From JACVRM01 sp963809765 (GTDB taxonomy: Bacteria; Actinomycetota; Thermoleophilia; Gaiellales; Gaiellaceae), in assembly GCA_963809765.1 (NCBI GenBank), contig CAWEKT010000001.1, positions 434,001 through 498,000 of the forward strand: a stretch of 64,000 nucleotides of DNA. The letters run 5' to 3'. A program made the position numbers and the translations under genes. Below are positions 43,841 to 53,010 of the stretch, in pieces; position 1 is the first letter of the stretch; each line of letters starts with the position of its first letter. The notes beneath the pieces were generated by a model, which saw only the letters and a list, made by a program, of their open reading frames with translations, was not told the origin of the DNA and made no database searches.

Positions 43841-43913
43841 GCCCGGAGCCGCGGCCTGACAAGGCCATCTTGCGGTCTTCCCCGCGCGGCTCGACCACGA
43901 GGTCGATGGACGC

Positions 43914-44054
43914 GTGACTCGAGGAAGGCCGCTGATCTACCGGGCGGAAGTGCTGGCTATCCTCGGAGCGCTGGCGGATCTCGTCGTCGAGACGCGACGG
44001 ATCCGCGAGGTTCTCGAGGAGACGGACGATGAAGAAGAAGCGGAAGAGGAGTAG
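43914..44054 (+). CDS. possible small protein, 46 residues
   Basis: GTG-started frame: VTRGRPLIYRAEVLAILGAL, DLVVETRRIREVLEETDDEE, then Glu-rich to the end. An amphipathic helix with an acidic tail. It overlaps the following basic small frame by 26 bases. Coding status rests on composition and arrangement only. Confidence 0.45.
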   Translation: MTRGRPLIYRAEVLAILGALADLVVETRRIREVLEETDDEEEAEEE

Positions 44055-44187
44055 GAAGGAGATCAGCGAGCAGGCGCGGATCGACGCCGAGAACTCGCCG
44101 ATCGTGCGCGAGCTTCGTGAGCTCGTCGCGCGCGGGAAGGCGGAGCTCGAGGAGCGCCGTCGTCGCAGATCCCGACGCGCGCGGTAG
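44029..44187 (+). CDS. possible small basic protein, 52 residues
   Basis: ATG-started frame: MKKKRKRSRKEISEQARIDA, then VRELRELVARGKAELEERRR and an Arg-rich end. Basic at both ends with a helical middle, possibly a nucleic-acid-binding peptide. The pair of overlapping frames has an acidic and a basic product. No homologue recognised. Confidence 0.45.
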   Translation: MKKKRKRSRKEISEQARIDAENSPIVRELRELVARGKAELEERRRRRSRRAR

Positions 44188-44216
44188 CCGCCGGCTCTGT
44201 ATCTGCAGTGCCGCGC

Positions 44217-45282
44217 ATGTTCCGGCTGCTCGTCCTTGCGCTGCTCGCGCCCGGCGCCGCCGCGGCGCCGCGCCAGGCACCGGAGCCGACGCTCGTCGTG
44301 CGCTCCTTCGTCGCCGACGTCGGCGGGACGGCGCGGCCGCGCGACCTTCACCTGGCGCAGCCCCGAATGGCTCGCGTTCCGGCCGGCGGCCGGGGTCGAC
44401 GGGCAGCCGTACGTCCAGGTCGGCGGCCTGACCGCGTTCGGGCTCTTCCCGCCGCCCGACCGCGGGCGCGGGCGAGCTCGTGCGGCGCTCCTTCGCCGCC
44501 CGGCCCGACGCGTACTCGTTCGCCTACGCCCGCTTCGGCGAGCCCGTGGACGTCGTGCTCGGCCGCGCCCGCGCCGGCACGCTCAAGCTGCAGGCGACGC
44601 GCCAGGGTGGGCGGCCGGCGTGGCTGGCGCGCGTGGCCCTGCCGCCGAACGAGTGCGCCGGCTTTCCGCGCGGCACGGCGACCACCTGGCTGGACCGCGC
44701 GACCCTGCTGCCGCTTCGCCTCGACTGGCGCCGGGGCTCGCAGCTCGACGAGTCGGTGACCCTCCGCTATCGCACCATCAACCGGCCGCTCCCCGCCCGT
44801 CGCCGTTCCGCCTGCCCGCCCTCGGCTCGAACCCGCTCCGCCGCGATCAGGGGTTCCGCCGCACCTCGCCGCGGGCCGCGGACGCCCGCGTCTCTTACGA
44901 GGCGCAGCTGCCGACGACGGTGCCCAGCGGCTTCGGTCTGTCGACCAGCGGCTGGGCGCCGCGCTCGAACATCACGGGCCCGGAGGGGAGCAACCCGCGC
45001 CATCGCGAGCTCTTCGCCGCCGTCTACCGGCGCGGCTGGGAGCGCATCGACGTCACCCAGCGCCTCGGCGCCGCGTTCCCGAACGACCCGTTCGGCTTCG
45101 AGTGCGGCGTGCTGCGCACCCAGCGTGTGACAATCGACGGCGTGCAAGGCACCTACGGCGAGGGCCCCGAGATCGTGCCCCACCTCTACTGGCGAGCGGG
45201 CGGCGTCGTCCACACGGTCAGCGGCCCGTTTCCGCGGGCGACGCTGGTCGAGATCGCCGAGTCGCTGGAGCCGGTGAGCTGA
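44217..45282 (+). CDS. secreted protein, possibly LolA/RseB-like; three or more frameshifts
   Basis: Reconstructed about 350 residues. Signal peptide MFRLLVLALLAPGAAAAPR. The N-terminal half reads EPTLVVRSFVADVGGT, FTWRSPEWLAFRPAAGVDG, YSFAYARFGEPVDVVLG and TTWLDRATLLPLRLDW, which resembles the lipid-carrier or RseB-type fold seen in DUF-type secreted proteins. The second half is STSGWAPRSNITGPEGSN to the end LVEIAESLEPVS. Breaks near 44340, 44465 and 44800. Stop TGA overlaps the next ATG (TGATG). Function uncertain. Confidence 0.6.
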
Positions 45283-45923
45283 TGGCGTTCATCGTCCGCG
45301 AGGAGATCGAGGACTACGCGGCGGCGCACACGACGCCGCCGGAGCCGCTGCTGGCCGCCCTCGCCGACGAGACGCGGGCCACGCTCCAGGCGCCGCAGAT
45401 GCTGACCGGGACGATCGAGGGCCGCTTCCTCGAGTTGCTCGTCTTCGGCATGGGCGCGCAGCGCGTGCTCGAGATCGGCACCTACTCGGGCTACTCGTCG
45501 ATCTCGATGGCGGCCGGCCTGCCGCCGGGCGGCCGCATCGACACGTGCGAGATCAGCGAGGAGCACGCGGCGGTCGCGCGCCGCTACATCGACCAGGCCG
45601 GCTACGGCGATCGGATCACGGTCCACGTCGGGCCGGCGCAGGAAACGATCGCGCGCCTCGAGGGCGAGTTCGACTTCGTCTTCATCGACGCGGACAAGGA
45701 GAACTACCTCAACTACTACGAGGCGGTGCTGCCACGCCTCGCAGAGCGTGGGCTCATCGCCGCGGACAACACGCTCTGGAGCGGCCGCGTCCTGGACGAC
45801 TCGGACGACTCGGAGGGGACGCAGGCGATCAAGGCGTTCAACGAGCGCGTCGCCTCCGACGAGCGGGTCGTCTTCGTTCAGCTGACCGTCCGCGACGGCG
45901 TCACGCTGATTCGCAAGCGCTAG
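45282..45923 (+). CDS. O-methyltransferase (caffeoyl-CoA OMT family)
   Basis: A 213-residue SAM-dependent enzyme in one frame. Motif I is VLEIGTYSGYSSISMAAGLP, followed by CEISEEHAAVARRYI, the metal-type motif FVFIDADKENYLNYYE, and ADNTLWSGRVLDD. This is the PF01596 family, which methylates catechol-like hydroxyl groups with a divalent metal. ATG 45282 overlaps the previous stop. Its own stop is shared with the convergent AlkZ-like gene. Substrate unknown. Confidence 0.88.
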   Translation: MAFIVREEIEDYAAAHTTPPEPLLAALADETRATLQAPQMLTGTIEGRFLELLVFGMGAQRVLEIGTYSGYSSISMAAGLPPGGRIDTCEISEEHAAVARRYIDQAGYGDRITVHVGPAQETIARLEGEFDFVFIDADKENYLNYYEAVLPRLAERGLIAADNTLWSGRVLDDSDDSEGTQAIKAFNERVASDERVVFVQLTVRDGVTLIRKR

Positions 45924-47014
45924 CTCGCCCGCACGACGCGCACCGCGAACGAGCCTGCGTCCGGCTCGTGGAAGCGCACCAGTCCCTCGCCCTCGTCCTC
46001 GAGCTCCCGCTTCGCGCCGCGAGGCAGCGGCTCGAACGGCGTCAACACGAGCGTCGCCTTGGTGCTGCTCCGCTCGACGGCCCAGCGGCCGGCGACCGCC
46101 CCGTCGACGAGGAACGTCGGCATCGACGGCGGCAGCGTCGTTGCGAAGACCACCGACCTGAAGCGTTCCGGCATGACACCGGTGCGCCGGGCGTGCACCA
46201 GCAGGGCGGCATCCCACGTGGGCAGGAAGCGCACCGGCGCGGGCGTATCGGCTGCCGGCAGCGGCGCGCGAGGGACGTCGAGGAGCTCGGTGCCCTCGTG
46301 GTCACGGAACCGGCGTAGCCGCAGGGTCGCGAGCGCCGGCTCGAGCAGCTTGGCCGGCACGCCGGTGAACGACGCGACGTCGCTCGCACGCGCGGGCCCG
46401 AACCCGCGCAGGTAGGCGGCGCCGAGCTCGGCGAGCGCGCGGGTCGGGTCGGGCTCCGCCTTCGCCGGCAGCCGGTCCTCGGCTAGAGCGACGCGGTCAG
46501 CCCGCCGCCGCTCCCAGGTGCCCGAGGGCGGCACCCGGACGAGCCCGACGTCCGTGTCGAGCGTCTGCCGCGTCGCGGCGCCCGCGTCGGCGATGAGCTT
46601 GTCGAGCTCCGCTCTCGGCATAGCGCGCCCGCGCAGGCCTGAGCGCACGCGCCGCGTCACGGCCGCGCGGTCCGAGTCGCCGCCCCGGTGGATGCGCGAG
46701 GCCCAGTCGCGCTGGGGCTGCCGGATCGCCGCCAGGAACATCCCGTAGTCGCGCGCCGAGACGAGATGGATCGTCCCGCGCATGAGCGTCCCCTGCACGA
46801 CGGCATCGCGCTCCAGCGCCCGCGTGAGCGCATCACGGCGGAATTCCTGGAGGCACGAGTAGAGGCGGATGTACCCGTTCGGGGCGTACTGGTTCTGGAT
46901 GCCGCAGAGCCGCTCGAGCGCGCGCGGGATCGAGAGGCGTGCTCGCTGCAGGAGCTGCTGCCGCGCCAGGAGGGCCCGGTTCAGCCGCCGCTCGTCTAGC
47001 ACCTCAGTCGTCAC
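45920..47014 (-). CDS. AlkZ/YcaQ-like winged-helix DNA glycosylase family protein (paralogue 2)
   Basis: A 364-residue PF06224 protein in one frame: VLDERRLNRALLARQQLLQR, the catalytic-type motif is QNQ (CGIQNQYAPNGYIRLYS) with a polar middle residue, then GTIHLVSARDYGMFLAAI, YLRGFGPARASDVASFTG, FLPTWDAALLVHARRTG and FLVDGAVAGRW. GTG 47014 lies 11 bases inside the end of paralogue 3. Third gene of a tandem array behind an M28 peptidase. If active, it would excise alkylated bases or unhook crosslinks. Confidence 0.82.
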   Translation of the reverse strand: MTTEVLDERRLNRALLARQQLLQRARLSIPRALERLCGIQNQYAPNGYIRLYSCLQEFRRDALTRALERDAVVQGTLMRGTIHLVSARDYGMFLAAIRQPQRDWASRIHRGGDSDRAAVTRRVRSGLRGRAMPRAELDKLIADAGAATRQTLDTDVGLVRVPPSGTWERRRADRVALAEDRLPAKAEPDPTRALAELGAAYLRGFGPARASDVASFTGVPAKLLEPALATLRLRRFRDHEGTELLDVPRAPLPAADTPAPVRFLPTWDAALLVHARRTGVMPERFRSVVFATTLPPSMPTFLVDGAVAGRWAVERSSTKATLVLTPFEPLPRGAKRELEDEGEGLVRFHEPDAGSFAVRVVRAS

Positions 47015-48068
47015 GGACGAACGCCTCGATCCGCTCTGCCTCCTGGCGGAGCGCGCGCCTGGCCTCGGCGGCAAGGCGCCCGAACGGCGCGAGCTTGACC
47101 CGCCCGTTGTCGAGGTTCCACGTCCCCACGACGAAGCCGTCGACGAGCATGGTCGCGTGGACGAGGGCGTTCTTGGTGACGATGCGAGTCACCGGGACGT
47201 CGCCGAGGATCCGCGTCCGGTCGGCGTGCGAGAGCACGAGGTTGTCGTACCGGGGCACCAGCCGGGCAGGTGCCTCCGTGTCGCCGTCGGGCCGCGGAGC
47301 GCGGGGCAGGTCGTGCAGCTCGCGCCCTCGCTCGTCGCGGAAGGTGACCGTCTTCAGGCGTGCCAGCGACGCGTCCACGGGGCCGACGCGCGGGAACCCG
47401 GCCCATTGCGCGACGTCGTGCTTCGTCGCCGGCCCGAACGCCGCCAGGTGCCGCCGAACCAGGTGGTCGAGTGCGTCGGCAGGCTTCGGCGGCTTGCCCG
47501 CGACCCAGCCCTCCGCCGCACGGTAGAGCGACTCTCGGTGGTAGCCCCAGGTGCCCGACGGCGGGACGTGCACGATCGGCGAGCGGCCCTGCAGGCGGCG
47601 CCAGATGAAGGCGGGCGTGATCGGGCCGGTGGCGTGCGGCTCCAGGCTGCGCAGCATTGTCTTCAGCCCCTGCGGTTCCTCGCGCAGCTCCTTCAGCGAC
47701 CGCCGGGCGATCCCGCCGAGCTTGCTCGAGGGCAACCGGCGCTCGTAGGCGGGTGGCCACCGGTCCGAAAGGACATCGCCGCGCGCCGTGAAGAACGCCC
47801 AGAAGTCTTTCGGCGTGACGAGGTGCAGCGTCCCGCGCATGAGCAGCGCCTTGACCACGCGCCGCCGCTTGAGCGCGTTGGTCAGATCGTCGCGGCCGAA
47901 CCCGTCTAGCCGCGCCAGCAGCGAGAGGTAGGGCGAGTGCGCGTGCTGCGCCTGCAGGCCGGCAAGACGCTCGATCGCGCGCGTGACCGGGAGCGCGGGA
48001 CGCTCGAGCAGCAGCTGGCGCGCAAGCAGAGCGCGGTTCAGGTCGCGGCGGGAGAGAACGCGGGTCAC
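47004..48068 (-). CDS. AlkZ/YcaQ-like winged-helix DNA glycosylase family protein (paralogue 3)
   Basis: A 354-residue PF06224 protein in one frame: LSRRDLNRALLARQLLLERP, motif QAQ in AGLQAQHAHSPYLSLLARL, GTLHLVTPKDFWAFFTARG, HLAAFGPATKHDVAQWAG, LVPRYDNLVLSHADRTR and MLVDGFVVGTWNL. Position 2 in the tandem array. GTG 48068 overlaps the stop of paralogue 4. No frameshift. Confidence 0.85.
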   Translation of the reverse strand: MTRVLSRRDLNRALLARQLLLERPALPVTRAIERLAGLQAQHAHSPYLSLLARLDGFGRDDLTNALKRRRVVKALLMRGTLHLVTPKDFWAFFTARGDVLSDRWPPAYERRLPSSKLGGIARRSLKELREEPQGLKTMLRSLEPHATGPITPAFIWRRLQGRSPIVHVPPSGTWGYHRESLYRAAEGWVAGKPPKPADALDHLVRRHLAAFGPATKHDVAQWAGFPRVGPVDASLARLKTVTFRDERGRELHDLPRAPRPDGDTEAPARLVPRYDNLVLSHADRTRILGDVPVTRIVTKNALVHATMLVDGFVVGTWNLDNGRVKLAPFGRLAAEARRALRQEAERIEAFVRDD

Positions 48069-49127
48069 GCGTGGAAGGCCGCGAGAGCGGCCGCCTCCTC
48101 CTTCAGCTCGCGGTGCGTCGCTCTGGAGAGCGGTCCGAACGGCTCCAGCTCGACCCGACCGTCGGCGAGCGACCACGTCCCGGCGACGACGCCGTCCACC
48201 AGGAAGGTCGGCTGCACGTCGCCGTTGGCGCGGATCACCGCAGAGCGATGCTCGGCCGGGAGGATCCGCGAGCGGTCGTCGTGCGCGAGCAGCGTGCTGT
48301 CCCAGACCGGCAGGAAGCGCGCGGAGGCGGGCGTGTCCGCCGCCGGCAGCGGCGCCCGGGGCAGGTCGAGCAGCTCGCGCCCGCGCTCGTCGCGGAAGCG
48401 GCGCAGCTGCAGCCGGGCGAGGCCGGGCTCGAGCGCCGAGATCGGCAGGCCGGTCCACCGAGCCATGTCGGCGCGGCTCGCCGGCCCGAACGCCGCCAGG
48501 TAGCGGCGGGCAAGATGCTCGGCTGCGGCCGCGCCCGCCGCGGCGCTGGCCCCCAGCCAGGTCCGGGCGGGCGCGAACTTGCCGCCGGCCGTGTGCTGCC
48601 GCCACGCGCTCGCCTCCGGGGTGTGCACGAGCTCCGCCTCGGCGACGAGCGCGTGCCAGACGAGCCACGGCCGCCGGTCGGTGGAGTCGAGGCGACCGAG
48701 GCCGAGCGCCTGGAGCAGCTCCGGCCGGCTCAGAGGCTGCGTCGGCGGTGAGCCGCCTGGCGCGCCTCGCCAGGGCCGGCACCTCGCTGCCGAACCCGTC
48801 CCGCTCGCCACGCCGCCGGAGGGCGGCCACGCGTGCGCTGCGGACGAGTCCCGCGTAGGCCAGGTAGTCCCGCGCGCTGACGTGGTGGAGGGTCACGCGC
48901 ATCAGCGAGGCCTTCACGACCCGCCGCCGCGCGATCGCCGTCTCGAGCTGCTCACGCCGGAAGCCGTCGAGCCGTGTCCACAGCGCCACGTATGGCGCGG
49001 GCGGCCACTGCGCCTGCAGCGCGCCGACCCGCTCGATCGCCGTCGGCACCGAGATGCGGGCTCGCCGGAGCAGGAGCTGGCGCGCCAGGAGCGCCCGGTT
49101 CAGCTCGCGCTGCGTGAGAACTCGCAC
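48065..49127 (-). CDS. AlkZ/YcaQ-like winged-helix DNA glycosylase family protein (paralogue 4); one frameshift
   Basis: Reconstructed about 353 residues of PF06224: LTQRELNRALLARQLLLRRA, motif QAQ in GALQAQWPPAPYVALWTRL, VTLHHVSARDYLAYAGLV, then after a break near 48745 LSRPELLQALGLGRLDSTD, RRYLAAFGPASRADMARWTG, FLPVWDSTLLAHDDRSR and FLVDGVVAGTWSL. First of the three tandem copies, 23 bases behind the M28 gene; GTG 49127. Confidence 0.82.
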
Positions 49128-49150
49128 TGCGGCGAGTATCGCCAGCCGGG

Positions 49151-50014
49151 TCAGAGCGAGCGCAGGTACTCCAGCGTCGTCTCGCCGACGACGTCGAGGC
49201 TGGCGGCGGACACGCGCCGAAGGTCGTCGCAGCGCCGGTGCCAGCACGGGAAGTCGAAGTCGATCACGTCGATCGCCGGTACACCCGCTTCCTGGAACGG
49301 CACGTGGTCGTCGAGAACGCTCGGGCCGGTCCCCGCCTGGATGATCCTGCCGGCGCCGACTCGAACGGCGGCGGCGCGGTAGGCGGACCACAGGCGGCGG
49401 TTGGAGCGGGCCTCGCGGGGCAGCTCGAGGTCGCGGTCGCCGACGAAGTCGAGCAGCACCATCGCCTCGGCGTCAGCGAAGGCGCGTGCTGCGACCTTGC
49501 TGCCCCGCAGGCCGTCGCGCCGGAAGTTCACGCTTCCGGGCGGCGCCTCCTCGCCGTCGAAGAAGGCGAACACGACCGTCGGCTCGAGCTCGCCGGGCTT
49601 CACCGTCCGCGCCAGCTCGCGGACGACGGCGGTTCCGGAGGCGCCGTCGTTCGCGCCGACGAACCCAGGCGCGTCGTAGGTGTCGTAGTGGGCACCGACG
49701 ACGACGACCCGGCTCGGGTCACGTCCCGGCACACGTCCGACCACGTTGCGCAGCCCGCCGGGCACGGGCTGAAAACGGCCGTTCGGGACGGAGTCACGGA
49801 GCATCGCTGCCAGCCGCCGCGAGGCGGGCGAGCCGGCCGGCCGCGGCCCAAGCGCGACCTGCCGCCGCAGGAACGCGAACGCCGAGTCAGCGTCGAAGCG
49901 GTCGACGCGCAGCGCGCCGGCCGAGTCGGCGCCGTCACCGTCTCGCGCGTACAGGACTGCAGCCGCCGTTCCCACGGCGATGAGGAGGACCCCGATGAGC
50001 GCGGCCAGGCGCAC
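49151..50014 (-). CDS. M28-family metallopeptidase
   Basis: A 287-residue protein with an N-terminal membrane anchor or signal (LAALIGVLLIAVGTAAAVLY). The zinc-binding motifs are VVGAHYDTYDAPGFVGANDG, FFDGEEAPPGSVNF, and near the end DHVPFQEAGVPAIDVIDFDF with HRRCDD. This matches aminopeptidase Y/S-like M28 enzymes that cleave N-terminal residues outside the cytoplasm. It leads an operon with three AlkZ-like genes. GTG 50014 is the probable start. Intact frame. Confidence 0.88.
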   Translation of the reverse strand: MRLAALIGVLLIAVGTAAAVLYARDGDGADSAGALRVDRFDADSAFAFLRRQVALGPRPAGSPASRRLAAMLRDSVPNGRFQPVPGGLRNVVGRVPGRDPSRVVVVGAHYDTYDAPGFVGANDGASGTAVVRELARTVKPGELEPTVVFAFFDGEEAPPGSVNFRRDGLRGSKVAARAFADAEAMVLLDFVGDRDLELPREARSNRRLWSAYRAAAVRVGAGRIIQAGTGPSVLDDHVPFQEAGVPAIDVIDFDFPCWHRRCDDLRRVSAASLDVVGETTLEYLRSL

Positions 50015-50087
50015 GCGTGTATCTCAGCAGTGCACGCCGGAGTGCGCGGAATCCGCGCTTTGGGCGCGGCTACACTGGTCTCCGCCC

Positions 50088-50160
50088 GGGGCTATAGCTC
50101 AGTTGGGAGAGCGCCTGGATCGCACCCAGGAGGTCGCCGGTTCGAGTCCGGCTAGCTCCA
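50088..50160 (+). tRNA. tRNA-Ala (anticodon CGC)
   Basis: The acceptor GGGGCTA pairs with TAGCTCC (one G-T), the D-arm is GCTCAG, the anticodon stem CCTGG/CCAGG encloses ATCGCAC with anticodon CGC (codon GCG), the T-loop is GGTTCGAGTCC and the discriminator is A at 50160. No CCA encoded. Confidence 0.92.
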
Positions 50161-50357
50161 TAAGCCCAATTTCCAGGGGAAGTAGCTACGACCTAAGCGG
50201 TCACGTACGAACCCCTAAGGCAACCACTCAGCCAACACGGGATTAATCCGCGCGGAATGGCTGCAACGAGCTGCGGCTAACGGAAGCGTCGTGCAACAAG
50301 GCTGGTTTCAGACTGCAACGAACTTGGCTTCGTGTCTCTCGCGCTGGTTTGTCGCTG
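50161..50357. other. AT-richer spacer downstream of tRNA-Ala
   Basis: About 200 bases that look clearly less GC-rich than the rest of the window (for example CCCAATTTCCAGGGGAAG, GGGATTAATCCGCG). No gene or clear hairpin. It marks the boundary between the tRNA and the accessory-looking genes that follow. Confidence 0.4.
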
Positions 50358-51137
50358 TCATAGCGTCTTGATCAGCCCGCCGTCAATGACGTAGTTGGCG
50401 CCGGTGACGTTGGCGGTGCGAGGGGAGGCAAGCATGGTTACTAGCGTCGCGACCTCCTCGGGCGTGCTGAAACGACCGGACGGGATGGCGGCAATCGCTT
50501 GGCCACGCACCGCCGAGGGATCGACACCGCTGGCACGGCCGACCGTTGCGGCAACTCCGTCACTCCCGAGCCAGAGATCGGTCGCGACCTGACCCGGCGA
50601 GACGCAGTTGATGCGGATGCCTTGGGGGCCGAGTTCCTGCGAGAGTGCCTTCGAGACATTCAGAAGTGCCGCCTTCGCCGCGCCGTAGTCGATCACGAGC
50701 CCGTCGGGCTGGAAGAAGGCATTGACGGAGACGACGTTGACGATCGCTCCTTCGTGGCGCGGAAGCATCGCCGTGACTGCGGCACGCGTCGCGCGAAGCG
50801 CGGCGAAGAAGTTGAGCTGCATCGAGGCCTCGAAGTCGGCGACGTTCGTCTGCAGGAAGCCGTCGAGGCGCAGCCGAACACCACCCACGTTGTTGACGAG
50901 GACATCGATGCGTCCGTGCTCCTCGACGGCGTGCCCGACGAGCCGCTCGGATCCGCCGGGCGCGAGCAAGTCGACCTCGACCGCGCTGACGCGTTCCATG
51001 TGGAGCAGCGACGCGATCGTGCGCGCACCCGCGACAACCTCTGCTCCCTCTGCGGCGAGCGCTCGCGTGACTTCCAGGCCGATGCCCTTGCTCGCCCCCG
51101 TGACCACCGCCACCTTGTCTTCCAAGCCGAGGTTCAT
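50358..51137 (-). CDS. short-chain dehydrogenase/reductase (SDR)
   Basis: A 259-residue protein with the classical SDR signature: TGASKGIG nucleotide-binding motif, NNVGG after strand 4, the catalytic Ser in IVNVVSVNAF and YxxxK in IDYGAAKAALLN, then ends with GANYVIDGGLIKTL. It oxidises or reduces a hydroxy/keto substrate with NAD(P). Intact. In line with the alpha/beta hydrolase gene upstream, 24 bases apart, so probably one operon. Substrate unknown. Confidence 0.88.
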   Translation of the reverse strand: MNLGLEDKVAVVTGASKGIGLEVTRALAAEGAEVVAGARTIASLLHMERVSAVEVDLLAPGGSERLVGHAVEEHGRIDVLVNNVGGVRLRLDGFLQTNVADFEASMQLNFFAALRATRAAVTAMLPRHEGAIVNVVSVNAFFQPDGLVIDYGAAKAALLNVSKALSQELGPQGIRINCVSPGQVATDLWLGSDGVAATVGRASGVDPSAVRGQAIAAIPSGRFSTPEEVATLVTMLASPRTANVTGANYVIDGGLIKTL

Positions 51138-51161
51138 CGCCCACGCCGGTGATGTGCTCGC

Positions 51162-52010
51162 CTAAGCCGTGACGCCTGGCGCCGCAGCCGCCTGGGCCTC
51201 GAGTACGCCATCCAGCCAGCTGTCAATCGCCGCCGCGACCTCGTCCCAGCCCTCCGCGGACATGAGCAGGTGCGGCCGGCCCTCGAACTCGAGGTACTCC
51301 GACTGCGCCGGAGAACGCTCGTACTTCTCGTACTGCTTGCGGGCGAGCGAGGCCGGCACCGTCTGGTCCTTCCCCGCTCCCACGATGAGCAGCGGCGCGC
51401 GCTCGGCGTTCTTGAAGTGCACCTCCGTCGGCGGGTTGAGGTGGAAATTGGCGAAGCCGGCCTCGTAGAAGATCTGGCCCGTCTCGGGGACCGCGTAGCG
51501 CTCGTAGGCGGCTGCCGCATCCTCGGGCGAGAACGTGTTCACGAATCCGTAGGTGAACTCCTCGAGCGTCAGCGTCACGATCCCGTGCCACTTGGACGGA
51601 TGCGCGAGCGCAGGCGCCGCGGCCTTCAGCGACGAGAACGGCAGCACGAGGATTCCCTTCGGCGGCGCGGGACTGATTGCCACGCCAGCGCGTCCCAGTC
51701 CGCGGTCGAGGAGCAGCTCGACGATCAGGCCGCCGAACGAGTGGCCGATCAGCACCGGCGGCTGCTCGAGCGCCCGGATCCGCTCCTCGTAGTGATCGAC
51801 GATCTCGGCAATACCGAGACCTTTGAGCTCGTCCGCCTCCGCTCTCAGCTCTTCGACGTCACCCTCTTTGCGCGGCCACTCCGGTGCTGAGACCTCAAAG
51901 CCGCGCTTGCTGAAGTAGTCCACGAAGTTCTCCCAACTGCGCGCGGAGAGCCACGCTCCGTGGATCAGCATCAGCGGGATCGGGCCGTTCTCTCTGCGGG
52001 TGCTTGCCAT
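51162..52010 (-). CDS. alpha/beta hydrolase
   Basis: A 282-residue protein. The oxyanion motif is LIHGAWLSARSWENFVD, the nucleophile elbow is GHSFGG, the acid Asp in GAGKDQTVP and the His in GRPHLLMSAEGW. This order fits esterase or haloalkane-dehalogenase-like enzymes. ATG 52010 has AGGAGG at a good distance. Precedes the SDR gene in the same operon. Acts on an ester or similar small molecule not identifiable here. Confidence 0.87.
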   Translation of the reverse strand: MASTRRENGPIPLMLIHGAWLSARSWENFVDYFSKRGFEVSAPEWPRKEGDVEELRAEADELKGLGIAEIVDHYEERIRALEQPPVLIGHSFGGLIVELLLDRGLGRAGVAISPAPPKGILVLPFSSLKAAAPALAHPSKWHGIVTLTLEEFTYGFVNTFSPEDAAAAYERYAVPETGQIFYEAGFANFHLNPPTEVHFKNAERAPLLIVGAGKDQTVPASLARKQYEKYERSPAQSEYLEFEGRPHLLMSAEGWDEVAAAIDSWLDGVLEAQAAAAPGVTA

Positions 52011-52064
52011 TTCGTGCCTCCTGGTCAGTCGGTCGAGACTGTTCATATGGGCTCACGTCCCGAG

Positions 52065-52919
52065 CTAGCCGTCGGAGTCGTCGGTTACCTGACGTGCTGC
52101 TTCCTCGATCACGGCCGCAACCGCTCCCGCATGGGACACCATCGACGCGTGGGACGAGTTGATCTGGACGATTTCGAGCCCGCTCGGGACGCCATGAAGC
52201 GCTGCGCGGCAGGCGTGATCGCCCGGTCCTGGCGCCCTAGCAGGTACCAAGACGGGATCGTCTTCCAGGCGGCAGCCGTCGTCAGGCCCGCCGCGGCCGC
52301 GAGCGCCAACGGGCGCTGCGTAACCGCCATCACCGCCGCCTCGCGCCTTGACACGTCAGCGGCGAACGTCTGTCGGAAGGTGCCGGGCTTGAGGTAGACG
52401 TCGACGTCGTTCGCACCGAACGGCGGAAAGCCCTTGAACTCGATCGAGCTCGGGATCAGGCTCGCATCGCCAGCGAGGTGCAGGATGTCCTCGCCGACGT
52501 CGGGACGAAGCCGTTGACGTAGACGAGCGCCTTCACGGCCGGGTTGCCCGCGGCGGCGTTGGTGATCACCGCACCGCCGTAGGAGTGTCCGACGAGGACG
52601 AACGGCCCACTGTCCTGGGCGAGGAAGCTCGTGAGGTAAGCCGGCATCCCTGGCGAGGCTGCGGAGCGGGTTCGCGGGCGCAAGCACCGCGGTAATCGTC
52701 TTTCTGCAGGCGCTCGACGACCTTGCTCCAGCCTGACGCGTCGGCCCACGCGCCGTGGACGAGCACGATCGTCGGCTTCGGGGCGCTTGCTGGCGACGCA
52801 GACGCGGACGGAGTCGACGCGCTCAGGGTGAGCAACGTGATCAGGCTGAGCACGCCGCCGAGCGTCGCGACTAGCAACGATGCGCGCCTGATGCGATTGG
52901 CTGCAGGGATTGCGTTCAT
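52065..52919 (-). CDS. secreted alpha/beta hydrolase; about four frameshifts
   Basis: The signal peptide (ASLLVATLGGVLSLITLLT) is followed by VLVHGAWADASGWSKVVERL, the nucleophile GHSYGGAVITNAAAGNP, a catalytic-acid region YLLGRQDRAITPAAQRFM, and the His in INSSHASMVSHAGAV. Frames shift near 52700, 52640, 52495 and 52180. Same family as the neighbour but exported. With so many breaks it could be a genuine pseudogene, although the motifs are all present. Confidence 0.65.
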
Positions 52920-53010
52920 GCGAAGCCCTTTCTGTCGACCCAAGCGACGCTACGACGCCCCCGTCAACAGAAAAAGTCCGATCGGCGCAGCGATCCAGAC
53001 CCGAAGCGAC

